From the NCBI GenBank assembly GCA_001698425.1, contig MBRE01000096.1, forward strand, positions 1 to 64,000: a DNA stretch of 64,000 nucleotides, in the 5' to 3' direction. Origin of the DNA: Oscillatoriales cyanobacterium USR001 (GTDB taxonomy: Bacteria; Cyanobacteriota; Cyanobacteriia; Cyanobacteriales; Microcoleaceae). Under the pieces are notes generated by a model, which was not told where the DNA came from, made no database searches, and saw only the letters and a program-made list of their open reading frames with translations. A program made the position numbers and the translations under genes. The stretch's first letter is position 1; every line of letters begins with the position of its first letter. This document shows, piece after piece, positions 34,960-44,330 of this stretch.

Positions 34960-37836
34960 TTAATTCCAATTACCTACGAGAACATAAGGAGCCCAATAAG
35001 CAAGATGTTCATAATTAGGATTCATCAATAAATTTAATTGGGCTTGACGAAGTGCTTCTGCTTTGCTCACTTTAGTTTTAAGTACCTTATAAAACTCACT
35101 TATAAGAATAGCCGCAGATTCATCCTCCACGCTCCAAAGAGTCGCCACTGTACTCCTAGCTCCAGCCCGCACAGCAATTCCAGCCAGCCCTAAAACAGCC
35201 CGTCTATCTCCCTTAGCTGTCTCACAAGCACTTAAAACTAATAATTCAAGGTTACTCAAGCCACTTGAATTTCTAGCCCGAAGTAATCGATCTAACTCAT
35301 TACCCAATATTCTGCTATCCTCAGTAAGAATATACGTTTTATTAGGGTTAGAACTAAATTCACCGTGAGTTGCCAAGTGAAGTACCGAAAAAGGTAGTTT
35401 GAGCTTTTCTATCAAATTTTCTTTCGTAAACTTCTCATCTAAAATTATAGTTGTATTCTGAGGTAGCAAAGACTGAATTTTATCTAATTCACGCTTAACT
35501 GCTGGCAGTGCCCGTCTACCTTGTGTTTCTTTGGCTACTCCAGCCGCTAAAACTTCTAAGTTACTTTGCAAACCCTTAGATTCTGTTAGCTGTAACCCTG
35601 GAGTGAATGCAACTTTATAATTTTCAATTAGATACTTTTCACCATCATAAAGGGCAGCCATTGGAATACTTTGTAAAGGAGCATCTAATACAAATACTAA
35701 GGTTTCAATTTTACTCTTTTCTAAATCATTTTTGATGGGTTCTATTAACCAGCCATACACCTTTTTCAACAAAGGTAAAATCCTTTCTTTATTCTCTTCT
35801 AATCTCTTTATTTTATCCTCAGCGCTTTGTTTAAAAATATCTTCTACATCTGTGTATAGATTGTAGTAAAGATCGTCTAAGGTATTTTGGTAGTCTTGGG
35901 GTAAAACCTTGTAATGGTGAAGTAAATTAGTATTCGGTAACTTGAGAATAATCTCCAAACGAGATTTTGTAAAAATTGGATAAATTACTGCTGATTTCTG
36001 AGTATTCTTGTCAATAAAATCATTAATTTTCTCTTGTTTAATCTGGGAACAAGGGTTCTGAAAGTAATTATCTAATTCTGCCAACTGGAAAGATTCAATT
36101 ACATCACGTGCTTTATCAATATTTTCTTGAGGTGGCTTTTCAGATTGCAAGAGTAATTCAATAAACTCACGATAGAAAGGCTCCACCCTTTCCCTAAAAT
36201 CAAATTGAATGTCTTGATTAATAGCAACTAAATCAGTGCGTAGAGACTTAAGGCTTTGGAAGGCAAACTCATAAGCAGAAAGTGATAATTCGCTCTTTCC
36301 TTGAGTTTTAAGGATGCGCCCTAACTGCCATGATAAACTGTATGCTATGTCTCTGTTATCAGTATTAACGTCTGCGATTAATGCTTTGAGGGCTTGCTCA
36401 GTTTTATCTTTTGCTTGGGCTAAAAATAAGTCTTTTTGATTTTGAGATTGGGTAGATTTTGCTTGCTGTTCGTATAGTTCGCCAAGAGAGCCGAGAGCAT
36501 TAAATTCTGCTCGTTTTTCTCCTAGAAGTTGAGATTTTTTCAGAGTATCATCTAGCAGAGTCTTTATCTCCTGAAACCCTGCGATCGCATCACTATTCAC
36601 TTTCAAATCACTCAGAATAATCAGACTTTTGGCAAAATTAATTCTAGCATATATACCAGCACGATTATTTGGGAAACTAGAAATTTGAGAGCTAATATCG
36701 CTTACTAAGCGATAGGATTCTTGGTTTAAATAAGAATTTACCATCTCCAAAAGAGATTGTTCTTCGGTTCCGATCTTAATCTTCGATTGACTAATTCTAT
36801 TTAGCTCTTGATTAATTTCCAATAATATGTTTGATAAAAGGCTTAGGTGATTGAGTTTAGCGTGAATTTTTATGACGGGTGAAGCAGATAAATTTGCCGC
36901 CGCCTGATAAAAGTTTAAAGCGGGTTGATAATCACTTAAATAAGCTTCCCTGGGTATTTGGTTGAACCGCTCCTGCAAATCCCTATTTTTATTGAGATCG
37001 ACTATGTCCTCAGCTAATTTTGATATACTTTTCTGGTTTCTCTGTCTCTTACCCTTGACTAGCGCAGTATTGCCTAAACTAAGTAAAGCAGCGCTTTCTT
37101 CTTGAGACAAGCGTAGGCTTTGAGCTACTGTTTTACTGAGAAGTAAAACTTTTTCCGATAGTTCTAAATCATTGATTTGTCGAAAGACATCTCCAATTCG
37201 ACGCAAAGCAGTAGCTTTATTGAGAGAATCTGGTTGTTTTTCAATAGTTTTAAATAGAGAGTCTAGTCGTTCTTGTAAAATTTTGTCTTCTTGAGTTATG
37301 GAATCTATTTTTCCTTGAGTAACCTGTGTTTTTTTAATTAATTCTTTGCAGTCTAGTTCACCAATTCCTAAAACTTGTAATAATACATTACAAGCTTTTG
37401 GATAAAGACCTAAAGCTTGTAAAGCTTCTGATTTATTGATTAGACTACGGTTTACCCCTTCTCGATCGCCCAATTTTTCATAAGCATCAGCAGCCTTTTG
37501 CCAAAGCTTTTCTGCCTCGGAAAATTGTCCTAGTTCGTAAAATTTTTTGCCCTCTTGTTCAAGTTGTAAGGTATTGGGAGTTTGAGAAATTAGCAATGGT
37601 GTAAATGCCGATCGATCTACGACTATTAAGCTTTTCTGTGGAAAAACTGGTAAATTAGCCGATAGTTGCCGCACCTTCACAACTTGCTCTACTGAATGAG
37701 CGGGTAAGCTCAATATCGAAACCAATGTAAATGATGCTAAAAGTATCAGTCCCATCTGCTGACGATACTTTCGTGAAGACGCATATTTCAGAAAAGATTG
37801 TACTGCACGGAAAAGTATAAACCGTTTTCTTGCCAT
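34960..37836 (-). CDS. Secreted CHAT peptidase with TPR region
   Basis: A 958-residue CHAT protein. A basic N-terminus and a hydrophobic segment (~27-50, GLILLASFTLVSILSLPAHS) suggest export. TPR-like helical repeats fill ~90-560 (ADAYEKLGDREGV; AEFNALGSLGELYEQQA). The C-terminal ~300 residues are a CHAT domain with the catalytic pair His in HLATHGEFS and Cys in LSACETAKG, then GLAGIAVRAGARSTVATLW. GGAGA about nine bases upstream supports the start at 37836, although this overlaps the end of the tpsB gene by 49 bases. In cyanobacteria such proteins are common next to two-partner secretion genes. Substrate is unknown; processing of the secreted TpsA is a reasonable guess. Confidence 0.88.
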   Translation of the reverse strand: MARKRFILFRAVQSFLKYASSRKYRQQMGLILLASFTLVSILSLPAHSVEQVVKVRQLSANLPVFPQKSLIVVDRSAFTPLLISQTPNTLQLEQEGKKFYELGQFSEAEKLWQKAADAYEKLGDREGVNRSLINKSEALQALGLYPKACNVLLQVLGIGELDCKELIKKTQVTQGKIDSITQEDKILQERLDSLFKTIEKQPDSLNKATALRRIGDVFRQINDLELSEKVLLLSKTVAQSLRLSQEESAALLSLGNTALVKGKRQRNQKSISKLAEDIVDLNKNRDLQERFNQIPREAYLSDYQPALNFYQAAANLSASPVIKIHAKLNHLSLLSNILLEINQELNRISQSKIKIGTEEQSLLEMVNSYLNQESYRLVSDISSQISSFPNNRAGIYARINFAKSLIILSDLKVNSDAIAGFQEIKTLLDDTLKKSQLLGEKRAEFNALGSLGELYEQQAKSTQSQNQKDLFLAQAKDKTEQALKALIADVNTDNRDIAYSLSWQLGRILKTQGKSELSLSAYEFAFQSLKSLRTDLVAINQDIQFDFRERVEPFYREFIELLLQSEKPPQENIDKARDVIESFQLAELDNYFQNPCSQIKQEKINDFIDKNTQKSAVIYPIFTKSRLEIILKLPNTNLLHHYKVLPQDYQNTLDDLYYNLYTDVEDIFKQSAEDKIKRLEENKERILPLLKKVYGWLIEPIKNDLEKSKIETLVFVLDAPLQSIPMAALYDGEKYLIENYKVAFTPGLQLTESKGLQSNLEVLAAGVAKETQGRRALPAVKRELDKIQSLLPQNTTIILDEKFTKENLIEKLKLPFSVLHLATHGEFSSNPNKTYILTEDSRILGNELDRLLRARNSSGLSNLELLVLSACETAKGDRRAVLGLAGIAVRAGARSTVATLWSVEDESAAILISEFYKVLKTKVSKAEALRQAQLNLLMNPNYEHLAYWAPYVLVGNWN

Positions 37837-39710
37837 GTTTTTTTCTCCGAATTAATATCAACTAAAGGAATACCGTAGTCCAGACGAGCCTTGAAATTAT
37901 TACCCATCAGCCATTGCAAACCAAGACCAACAGATACTAAGGTGTTAGGGTTAGGAGCGTCTCGATTTGAACTATTCCAAGTAGTACCAAAATCAACAAA
38001 TGGGATGATTTGCAAAATATTCTGTCGATTCGGCGTACTGTAAATCGGCCATTGCAACTCTGTTGAAATTAAAACACCATTATCAGTCAACAGAGCATCT
38101 TGACGATATCCTCTCACGCTAGATATACCACCCAAACCAAACTGCTCCAAAGGTAAAAGGTTTGTGCTTGCCAGTTGTACATCCGAACGGATAAATAGTC
38201 TAGGCGTAATTCGCGGGTCGCTGTTTTGAGAACCCAAGAGGCGCAACCACAGCATTTGTCCTCGCCAAGTAAAAAAACGGCTGTCCGGTCCTTGATCGTT
38301 GACGGTGGCATTAAAAGCATCCACACCTAGACTAAACTGCGATCGCGCCGCCAAAACTTCTTGAGGACGGCGCTGTGTCCATTCTTGAAAAAATCTAATT
38401 GCGGAAATGCGAGTCTTACCCTCCGCATCAGCACCAAGGGATACCGGATAGTCAATACCTAGCAGAGAAGTGTCACTTTCCCGCCGAGATGCTGTCAAAC
38501 CAACGGCTAATTCTTGCGTGCCTTTTGGTGTAGCATTACGCACTATTGGCTGGCGTAGCGTCACCTCATAGGTGCGGGAATTCGCCTCAATATCTAATTT
38601 GTCGAAAGGTTCCTCAATAACGTTACTCTTAGTCGTACTATAGCTAAAGCTAAGAGTACCATTACGAGGATTAATTGGTAGAGTGTAACTAGCATCTACG
38701 GCATTGCTACCATCAGTATTGTTGTAGGTAACGCTTAAACCATCTCCCATTCCTAGTAAGTTGGCCTGCGTGATTTCTACGCCTCGACGGAAACTGCCAA
38801 CACTAGGATTGCGGCTATTATCAATACTAACTTTAGTTTGAAAAGAATCTGCTTCTTTTATTTTAACTACCAGTAAGTTAGTTCCTGGTCGCGTCCCAGC
38901 AGACAATTCGGCTGATACTCTTTCAATTAAAGGATCGAGTTGTAACAATTGCAAAGCTTCTTGTAGGCGGTTGATATTTAATGGCTTTGAAGTGGCTATA
39001 GCTATACGCGATCGCACGTAGTTAGAATTAAGCCGTCTGAGACCTGTTATATTAATATTTTCTAAACTACCTTCGACAATTTGAATTTTGAAAGTACCAA
39101 CTCTTCCTGTTAGAGTTTGAGCCGCTGGAATGTAAGCTCCACTGGTAGTGTATCCATTTTTCACATAAAATTCTGTCACCCTAGAAGCAACTTGAAGTAG
39201 TTGAGCAAAAGTAATATTCCCTTGAAACTCCTTTGTAACTTTGGCTAATTCTTCATCAGAAAATACTGTGTTCCCATCAAACTCGAAACCTGTAACAGTA
39301 AAAGTATCATTCGTATCAGGTACTTCTTGAGGAATTATAGGTGCAGGAGGAGAGATTTGAGGAGGTTTTTCTTCTGGAAGCAATTCAGGTGTCTGCTGTT
39401 GTGGAGGAGTTGGCAGCACCGGGTTGGGAATTTGAACAGTAGGAGTAGTTGGTGTTCCCAGTGATGTCGGTAATTGGGCGAAAATTATCGGTTTTTCTAC
39501 CAATTTTTCATCAAATTTTTCTAATCTTTCTTCGGTAAATTCGTTATTAGACTGCAACTCAATATGAGAAGGAGAAACAGTCTGCGATCGCACAGGCATT
39601 ACCATCAGATTACTGCTCAATACTCCCACAGTGATGCAGCCCAAATGTCCTACCCGTCGCAACAATACCAGGCAAAAAAGGCACAAACTTTGAGGGCGTT
39701 TAGCGTACAT
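37788..39710 (-). CDS. TpsB outer-membrane transporter (ShlB/FhaC/HecB family)
   Basis: A 640-residue two-partner secretion transporter. A signal-like hydrophobic start (~10-42) and a Pro-rich linker (~80-130) precede a POTRA domain (~136-215, VTGFEFDGNTVFSDEEL; VEGSLENINITGL), a second POTRA-like part (~215-290), and a 16-strand beta-barrel. The FhaC signature is visible as SSVRGYRQDALLTDNG, with the closing KARLDYGIPL..NSEKK. It exports the adjacent TpsA through the outer membrane. Its ATG overlaps the tpsA stop by 11 bases and its own end overlaps the CHAT-TPR start, so the three genes are translationally coupled. Confidence 0.92.
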   Translation of the reverse strand: MYAKRPQSLCLFCLVLLRRVGHLGCITVGVLSSNLMVMPVRSQTVSPSHIELQSNNEFTEERLEKFDEKLVEKPIIFAQLPTSLGTPTTPTVQIPNPVLPTPPQQQTPELLPEEKPPQISPPAPIIPQEVPDTNDTFTVTGFEFDGNTVFSDEELAKVTKEFQGNITFAQLLQVASRVTEFYVKNGYTTSGAYIPAAQTLTGRVGTFKIQIVEGSLENINITGLRRLNSNYVRSRIAIATSKPLNINRLQEALQLLQLDPLIERVSAELSAGTRPGTNLLVVKIKEADSFQTKVSIDNSRNPSVGSFRRGVEITQANLLGMGDGLSVTYNNTDGSNAVDASYTLPINPRNGTLSFSYSTTKSNVIEEPFDKLDIEANSRTYEVTLRQPIVRNATPKGTQELAVGLTASRRESDTSLLGIDYPVSLGADAEGKTRISAIRFFQEWTQRRPQEVLAARSQFSLGVDAFNATVNDQGPDSRFFTWRGQMLWLRLLGSQNSDPRITPRLFIRSDVQLASTNLLPLEQFGLGGISSVRGYRQDALLTDNGVLISTELQWPIYSTPNRQNILQIIPFVDFGTTWNSSNRDAPNPNTLVSVGLGLQWLMGNNFKARLDYGIPLVDINSEKKTWQENGLYFSVQYNLF

Positions 39711-42700
39711 GGCAGTCTCCTTGAGGCATCCAAGGAACTTGGAATGTCGTAGTAGGGGCAGAAGCAGTCAGAACAACATCACCATTACTATTTATCAACC
39801 ATCCTTGGGCTGGTGGAGGCAGATTTGACGAATTTTTCGTTTCTCCTGTAGACAGTGTTGACTGCGTAACCATAGCTTCATTAGAGAGGTTTTCTGAACT
39901 TTCTTGTGGAGTTTCCGAACCTATCCTAACAGCATCACTGGTGAGGGGTTCGCTAGGGCTGGGGGGTAAACCCCCGCGTCCAGTAATGATAAATTCTCCT
40001 TGCGATTGTCCCGTATCTGCCGAACAGACCAAAGCGATCTGGGCTTCTTGGTTATCAACCCCCTCTGGCAATCTGACAAATCCCTGGGTAGGATTGATTC
40101 CAGCAGTTCTGATTGCTACTACACCCTGTTGCCCCTGTGGGGAACTTACATCAATTTTGCTATCTGGAGTATCAAAGATTATTCTGCTGTTGCCTTGGAC
40201 TGTACCAGCCTTGCCGCCAGTATTAGGAGCAGCAGCAGCCGTAATTTGACTATTTTCTACTAGGGCTACTGCGTCCGCATTAATCGTGACCGTACCCGCA
40301 TTTTGGTTTCCCGGAATATTGACAGCAACTTCTGCCTGATTCCGCACAATCAACGCACCTGTCTCAACTTTCAAGCTTCCAGGTTCTCCAGTCCCCAATG
40401 AATCGCCTATTATTGGTAATATAAGCCGAATAAAATTAGGAAGAGGCGGCTTATCCTGATCGTCATCCAAGGCATTCGCTCGCAAACCACTGGAAAATCT
40501 CTCCCCAGTCGGGGCTGGACCACTTAGTTCTACTAACCCGCCTGGAGCTATAACAGTCAAATTTCCACCCTTCCCCTTACCAAAAGTAGAAGAAGCGACA
40601 AATGCCCCATCCCTAGCACTCAACGTTTCAGTGTTAATTGTTAAATCTCCAGCTTTTCCTGGCACATCTCCAGCTTTTCCTGGCATATCTCCAGGTTTTT
40701 GCGCCCCAAAAGTTAACGTAAACAATCCACTAGCGACCTGACCGTTTGCTGAAGCCCCCCGCAGATCGATGGAATCAGCCTTTACAGATAAATTACCTCC
40801 GTTAGCGTTAAAGAGGGTTGAAGTTGCGGCTAATCCACCATTTCGGGCAATCAAACGCCCCGTATCAATCGTTATATCACCCGCTTTCGTGTTGGAATCA
40901 GTGGAAACAGTACCCGTCAGCAAACCAGAATCGATGAGTTCTAATGAATTAGTAGCCCGCACCGTTAGATCCCCCCCTTTTCCTTCGCCAAATGTACTAG
41001 CAGATATTGTGGCTCCATTGCGAGCAATCAACCGCCCAGTTTCAATTGTCAACTTACCAGCTTGTCCAGATCCAAAACTCGAAGTAAACAAACCGCTACG
41101 CACATTTGAAGGGTCAAATTTTAAAGAAAAAATTTCTATTAAAATCTGCTCAAACGAACCCGTACCAGTTAAATCCACCAATCCACCTGGGGCGCGGATA
41201 ATTAAATCTCCTCCCCTCCCAGTACCGAAAGTGGAAGTAGATATTACTGCATCATCTCTCAGCCTTAACTGATTGGTATTAACTCGTAAATTCCCAGCGT
41301 CGCCAGAGCCGAAAGTCAATGTATACAGCCCGCTGGGAATTGGTGGTTGCGGATCTAGGGGCTTTGGCTCTAGTCCTGTGGGAGTCGGTTGCAGTTCAGC
41401 GAAGATGATCGGTAAGTTAAATCGCTGTGCCGATCGACCCGTCAGTTCCACCGACTGAGCATTGACAGTCAGATCGCCACCCCTGCCAGCTTTTGCCATC
41501 GGCGCTACTGGAACTACTGTGCCAGTTTCTCCCATCGGCGCTGCTGGTGGCTCTACTGTCGAAGTGGTAACTACCGCTCCCTCTGAAAGCCTCAATTGCC
41601 CCGTGTTAATGGTTAAAGTTCCTGAGTTTTGAGAACCTGTAGTTCCCGTCAGTAAGCCACCGCCTATTAGTTCCACCACCCCACCAGAGGTGTTTATAGT
41701 TAGATTTCCTCCCGATCCGTCGCCAAAAGTTGAAGCCGAGACTACCCCGCCATTTCTGACTGTTAATCTCCTGGTGTCAATTCTTAGATTGCCCGTTCCT
41801 CCACCGAAACCGGAGGTAAATAGACCGCTGCGAAGGTCTGAGGGATCGATCCTTGGACTAAGATCGCTATTTTGATTCAGTATCTCTTCCAATATTTGCA
41901 GTTTTCCAGTTTCGTTTAGTTTGCTAGTTCCATTCAGTTCTACCGACTCAGTAGCTTGGATGATAAGGTCTCCAGCCCGCAAACCCCCCAGCGTTGTAGT
42001 AGAGGCAATTGCTCCATTTTGAATAAGCAACCTCCCCGTTTTAATCGTTAAGTCCCCCGCACGTCCAGCACCAAGAGAACTCAGCGTGTACAAGCCGCTG
42101 GATATTGTTTGCGGTTCCGTGAAGCGAGGGGCAAGTAAGGTATATTCTTGGGCTGAAGTTCCTGTCAGTTCTACTAAATTAGCGTTCACAGTCAAATTTC
42201 CGCCCCGCCCACTACCCAGCGTCGTTGTAGCAGCTAAACCTCCATCTTGCACTAGCAAACGACCTGTATGAATCGTTAAATTTCCTGAGTTTTGCTCTCC
42301 AGCCGTCCCCGCCAACAGGCCACCATTCACCAGTTCTACCGAGCCACCAGGAGCAGTCACAGTCAGATTCCCGCCCACACCTGAAACAAAGCTAGTGGAG
42401 GATGCGGCGGCTCCATCCCGCACCGTAAATCTGCGAGTGTCCACCGTCAAGTTGCCGGCTGCACCAGCACCAAAACTCACAGTAAATAAACCGTTACTGA
42501 GATCGGAGAGAGTCAATTTATTTTGGAAAATTTTTGTTACTAAATCACCAATGTCTCCATTCCCTGTCAATTCAACGGATTCGGAACCTCTAACAGTTAA
42601 ATTGCCGGCTGCACCGTCGCCAAAAGTCGAAGTGGATATAACTGACCCATTATTAAGGGCTACACGGTTGCCCTGCACCTGAATGTCCCCACCACTGACA

Positions 42701-43506
42701 GTGCTACTGGTACTGACTCCTGCCTGAGACAGTTGGATGTTCCCGAAGTTCCGAACACCGCTATATCCCAACGCCCAGCCTATTCCCAGTGGTGTCAAGC
42801 TGACTTTTGCCGATCTACCTACACTACCCAGTTCAATCCTCCCTCCTGGTGCTGTCAATCGACCGCCATCCAGGGTGATATCTCCGCCCACTAGAGCTAA
42901 AGTTCTTCCAGGCTGCACCGCCAAACCCACTGGGAGAGGTTGGTTTGGGATAGTAACTACGGAGTTATTGATAATACTTTTTGGCATTCCAGGGAATTGT
43001 AAACCGACGGGAACGCTGACGGTGAGTAGGGGCGTATTTTGGGGGTTAGTAGCGCTGAAAGATTTACCATCAGCAAAGTTGAGGCTACTGGCCGTACTTG
43101 CGATAAATGAACCACCAATATTAAGTGAGGCATTAGCACCAAAAATTATCCCGTTCGGATTGAGGAGAAAGAAGTTAGCTGTCCCATTGGCTCGAATTAA
43201 ACCATCAATATTGGAAATCGAACCACCCGTAACCCGACTAAAGATATTTTGAATGTCTGTGGCGTTGTTGAAGAAAGCAGCCCCCCCTGTGGGTACAGAA
43301 AACTCTCGAAAACTATGGAAAAGATTGCTACCGGCTCGGTTTCCGCCGTCAACGGTAAAGTTGCGACTATCTGGTGTGGTGATATTGGTCGGTAGTGTCC
43401 CATCAGGGGCAATCTGGGCGGGGGCTGGGCTGAAAGTGCCTAGAAAGCAAAGCGAAAAACTGCTGACCAACCAGAAAAGGGGTGTTTTAGGTATTCTAGG
43501 AGACAT
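39700..43506 (-). CDS. TpsA exoprotein, filamentous haemagglutinin N-terminal domain
   Basis: A 1268-residue secreted protein. A signal peptide (~1-30, LFWLVSSFSLCFLG..APAQ) is followed by the TPS/haemagglutination-activity domain (~32-150) with the landmark NPNGIIFGANASL and FHSFREFSVP. Thereafter repeated beta-helix coils of the type GNLTVNTxxLxVRDGA dominate to ~1100, with long Gly-rich runs, and a short C-terminal part holds two cysteines. It is the cargo of the TpsB encoded next. Adhesion, biofilm or contact-dependent functions are typical for the family; no toxin domain is seen at the C-terminus. The gene diverges from the COP23 gene over a 95-base shared promoter region. Confidence 0.92.
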   Translation of the reverse strand: MSPRIPKTPLFWLVSSFSLCFLGTFSPAPAQIAPDGTLPTNITTPDSRNFTVDGGNRAGSNLFHSFREFSVPTGGAAFFNNATDIQNIFSRVTGGSISNIDGLIRANGTANFFLLNPNGIIFGANASLNIGGSFIASTASSLNFADGKSFSATNPQNTPLLTVSVPVGLQFPGMPKSIINNSVVTIPNQPLPVGLAVQPGRTLALVGGDITLDGGRLTAPGGRIELGSVGRSAKVSLTPLGIGWALGYSGVRNFGNIQLSQAGVSTSSTVSGGDIQVQGNRVALNNGSVISTSTFGDGAAGNLTVRGSESVELTGNGDIGDLVTKIFQNKLTLSDLSNGLFTVSFGAGAAGNLTVDTRRFTVRDGAAASSTSFVSGVGGNLTVTAPGGSVELVNGGLLAGTAGEQNSGNLTIHTGRLLVQDGGLAATTTLGSGRGGNLTVNANLVELTGTSAQEYTLLAPRFTEPQTISSGLYTLSSLGAGRAGDLTIKTGRLLIQNGAIASTTTLGGLRAGDLIIQATESVELNGTSKLNETGKLQILEEILNQNSDLSPRIDPSDLRSGLFTSGFGGGTGNLRIDTRRLTVRNGGVVSASTFGDGSGGNLTINTSGGVVELIGGGLLTGTTGSQNSGTLTINTGQLRLSEGAVVTTSTVEPPAAPMGETGTVVPVAPMAKAGRGGDLTVNAQSVELTGRSAQRFNLPIIFAELQPTPTGLEPKPLDPQPPIPSGLYTLTFGSGDAGNLRVNTNQLRLRDDAVISTSTFGTGRGGDLIIRAPGGLVDLTGTGSFEQILIEIFSLKFDPSNVRSGLFTSSFGSGQAGKLTIETGRLIARNGATISASTFGEGKGGDLTVRATNSLELIDSGLLTGTVSTDSNTKAGDITIDTGRLIARNGGLAATSTLFNANGGNLSVKADSIDLRGASANGQVASGLFTLTFGAQKPGDMPGKAGDVPGKAGDLTINTETLSARDGAFVASSTFGKGKGGNLTVIAPGGLVELSGPAPTGERFSSGLRANALDDDQDKPPLPNFIRLILPIIGDSLGTGEPGSLKVETGALIVRNQAEVAVNIPGNQNAGTVTINADAVALVENSQITAAAAPNTGGKAGTVQGNSRIIFDTPDSKIDVSSPQGQQGVVAIRTAGINPTQGFVRLPEGVDNQEAQIALVCSADTGQSQGEFIITGRGGLPPSPSEPLTSDAVRIGSETPQESSENLSNEAMVTQSTLSTGETKNSSNLPPPAQGWLINSNGDVVLTASAPTTTFQVPWMPQGDCHVR

Positions 43507-43601
43507 AATTTTCGAGTTTCTGACTATTCCAGAGAGAAAATTGCCACAACCACAAATAATATGCTATTATGTGGAAAAATTCATCCTAATAGGGGATGTT
43601 T

Positions 43602-44138
43602 ATGAAAGATCAATCAGTCAAAATTTCTTTGGTGCTAGGGTTAGGGTTAGCTGCATCGGCGGCTACGCCAGGTTTTAGTCAGGCCAGTCCTACTGAGCAA
43701 ATATCTGTCAAGTGCGAGACTCTTAACGGTGTCCCAACCACAGTGGCACGTTCCTCGAAAAAAAGTCAGGCAGTTTTTCACTGGAATCCAAAAGATTTAC
43801 CCGCGTCAGTGAATGCTAACAACCTTTGCCAAGATGTCTCGAAGCGCTTAGAGGTTTACATTAAGAACAGCGATCTGAATCAGTTATCAATAGCCTCTTT
43901 TGATACTGAGGTGAAACTTGGCATTCCTACATTATGCTTGAAGACTACTCCTGGCGAATGCAAGGAAGTGTTATTTACTCTCCCAGCAATGTCGGATAAA
44001 AGTAAAGGTGAACTTGACGAAGTAAATCGTGTTCTGTTCAAAATAATTGATAAGTCTTTTGAAGTACCTGATGTTATACCGGTGAGAGGGTTTTACAATG
44101 CTTCATATCCAGCGAAGCGCTTATTTTGGATATTTTAA
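43602..44138 (+). CDS. COP23-domain exported protein
   Basis: A 178-residue protein with a signal peptide (~1-27, SLVLGLGLAASAATPGFSQA). The mature part matches COP23, the circadian oscillating protein family first seen in Cyanothece: VKCETLNGVPTT, VFHWNPKDL, NNLCQDVSKRL and IPTLCLKTTPGECKEVLFTL with four cysteines likely forming disulphides. AGGGGA (43591-43596) supports the ATG at 43602 over the one at 43596. It diverges from tpsA. Function unknown, membrane or periplasm. Confidence 0.8.
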   Translation: MKDQSVKISLVLGLGLAASAATPGFSQASPTEQISVKCETLNGVPTTVARSSKKSQAVFHWNPKDLPASVNANNLCQDVSKRLEVYIKNSDLNQLSIASFDTEVKLGIPTLCLKTTPGECKEVLFTLPAMSDKSKGELDEVNRVLFKIIDKSFEVPDVIPVRGFYNASYPAKRLFWIF

Positions 44139-44275
44139 GGTAAATTAAGTAGTGAAGTTTAAGGCTTAAGTCTCTGTAACATAGGCTATCCTACGATTCA
44201 TCACTACTTTTATACCACTATCCCAAAGAATGCGTTAGTAACTCTTGAATCAAAAAATAAGGTCAGGATTTACGC

Positions 44276-44308
44276 AAAAAACCGGTTTGAAAGACAATCC
44301 GGTTTTTT
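44276..44308. terminator. Bidirectional terminator
   Basis: AAAAAACCGG and CCGGTTTTTT arms with a 13-base loop lie between the convergent COP23 and protein kinase genes. A- and T-tracts on both sides let it act in both directions. Confidence 0.8.
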
Positions 44309-44330
44309 AGGTTTTTAAAGTATAAAAAAA

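Noticed and set aside
39941-43252. Several plus-strand open frames inside tpsA
   Set aside because: They are opposite-strand shadows caused by the biased codons of the Gly/Val/Thr-rich beta-helix repeats.
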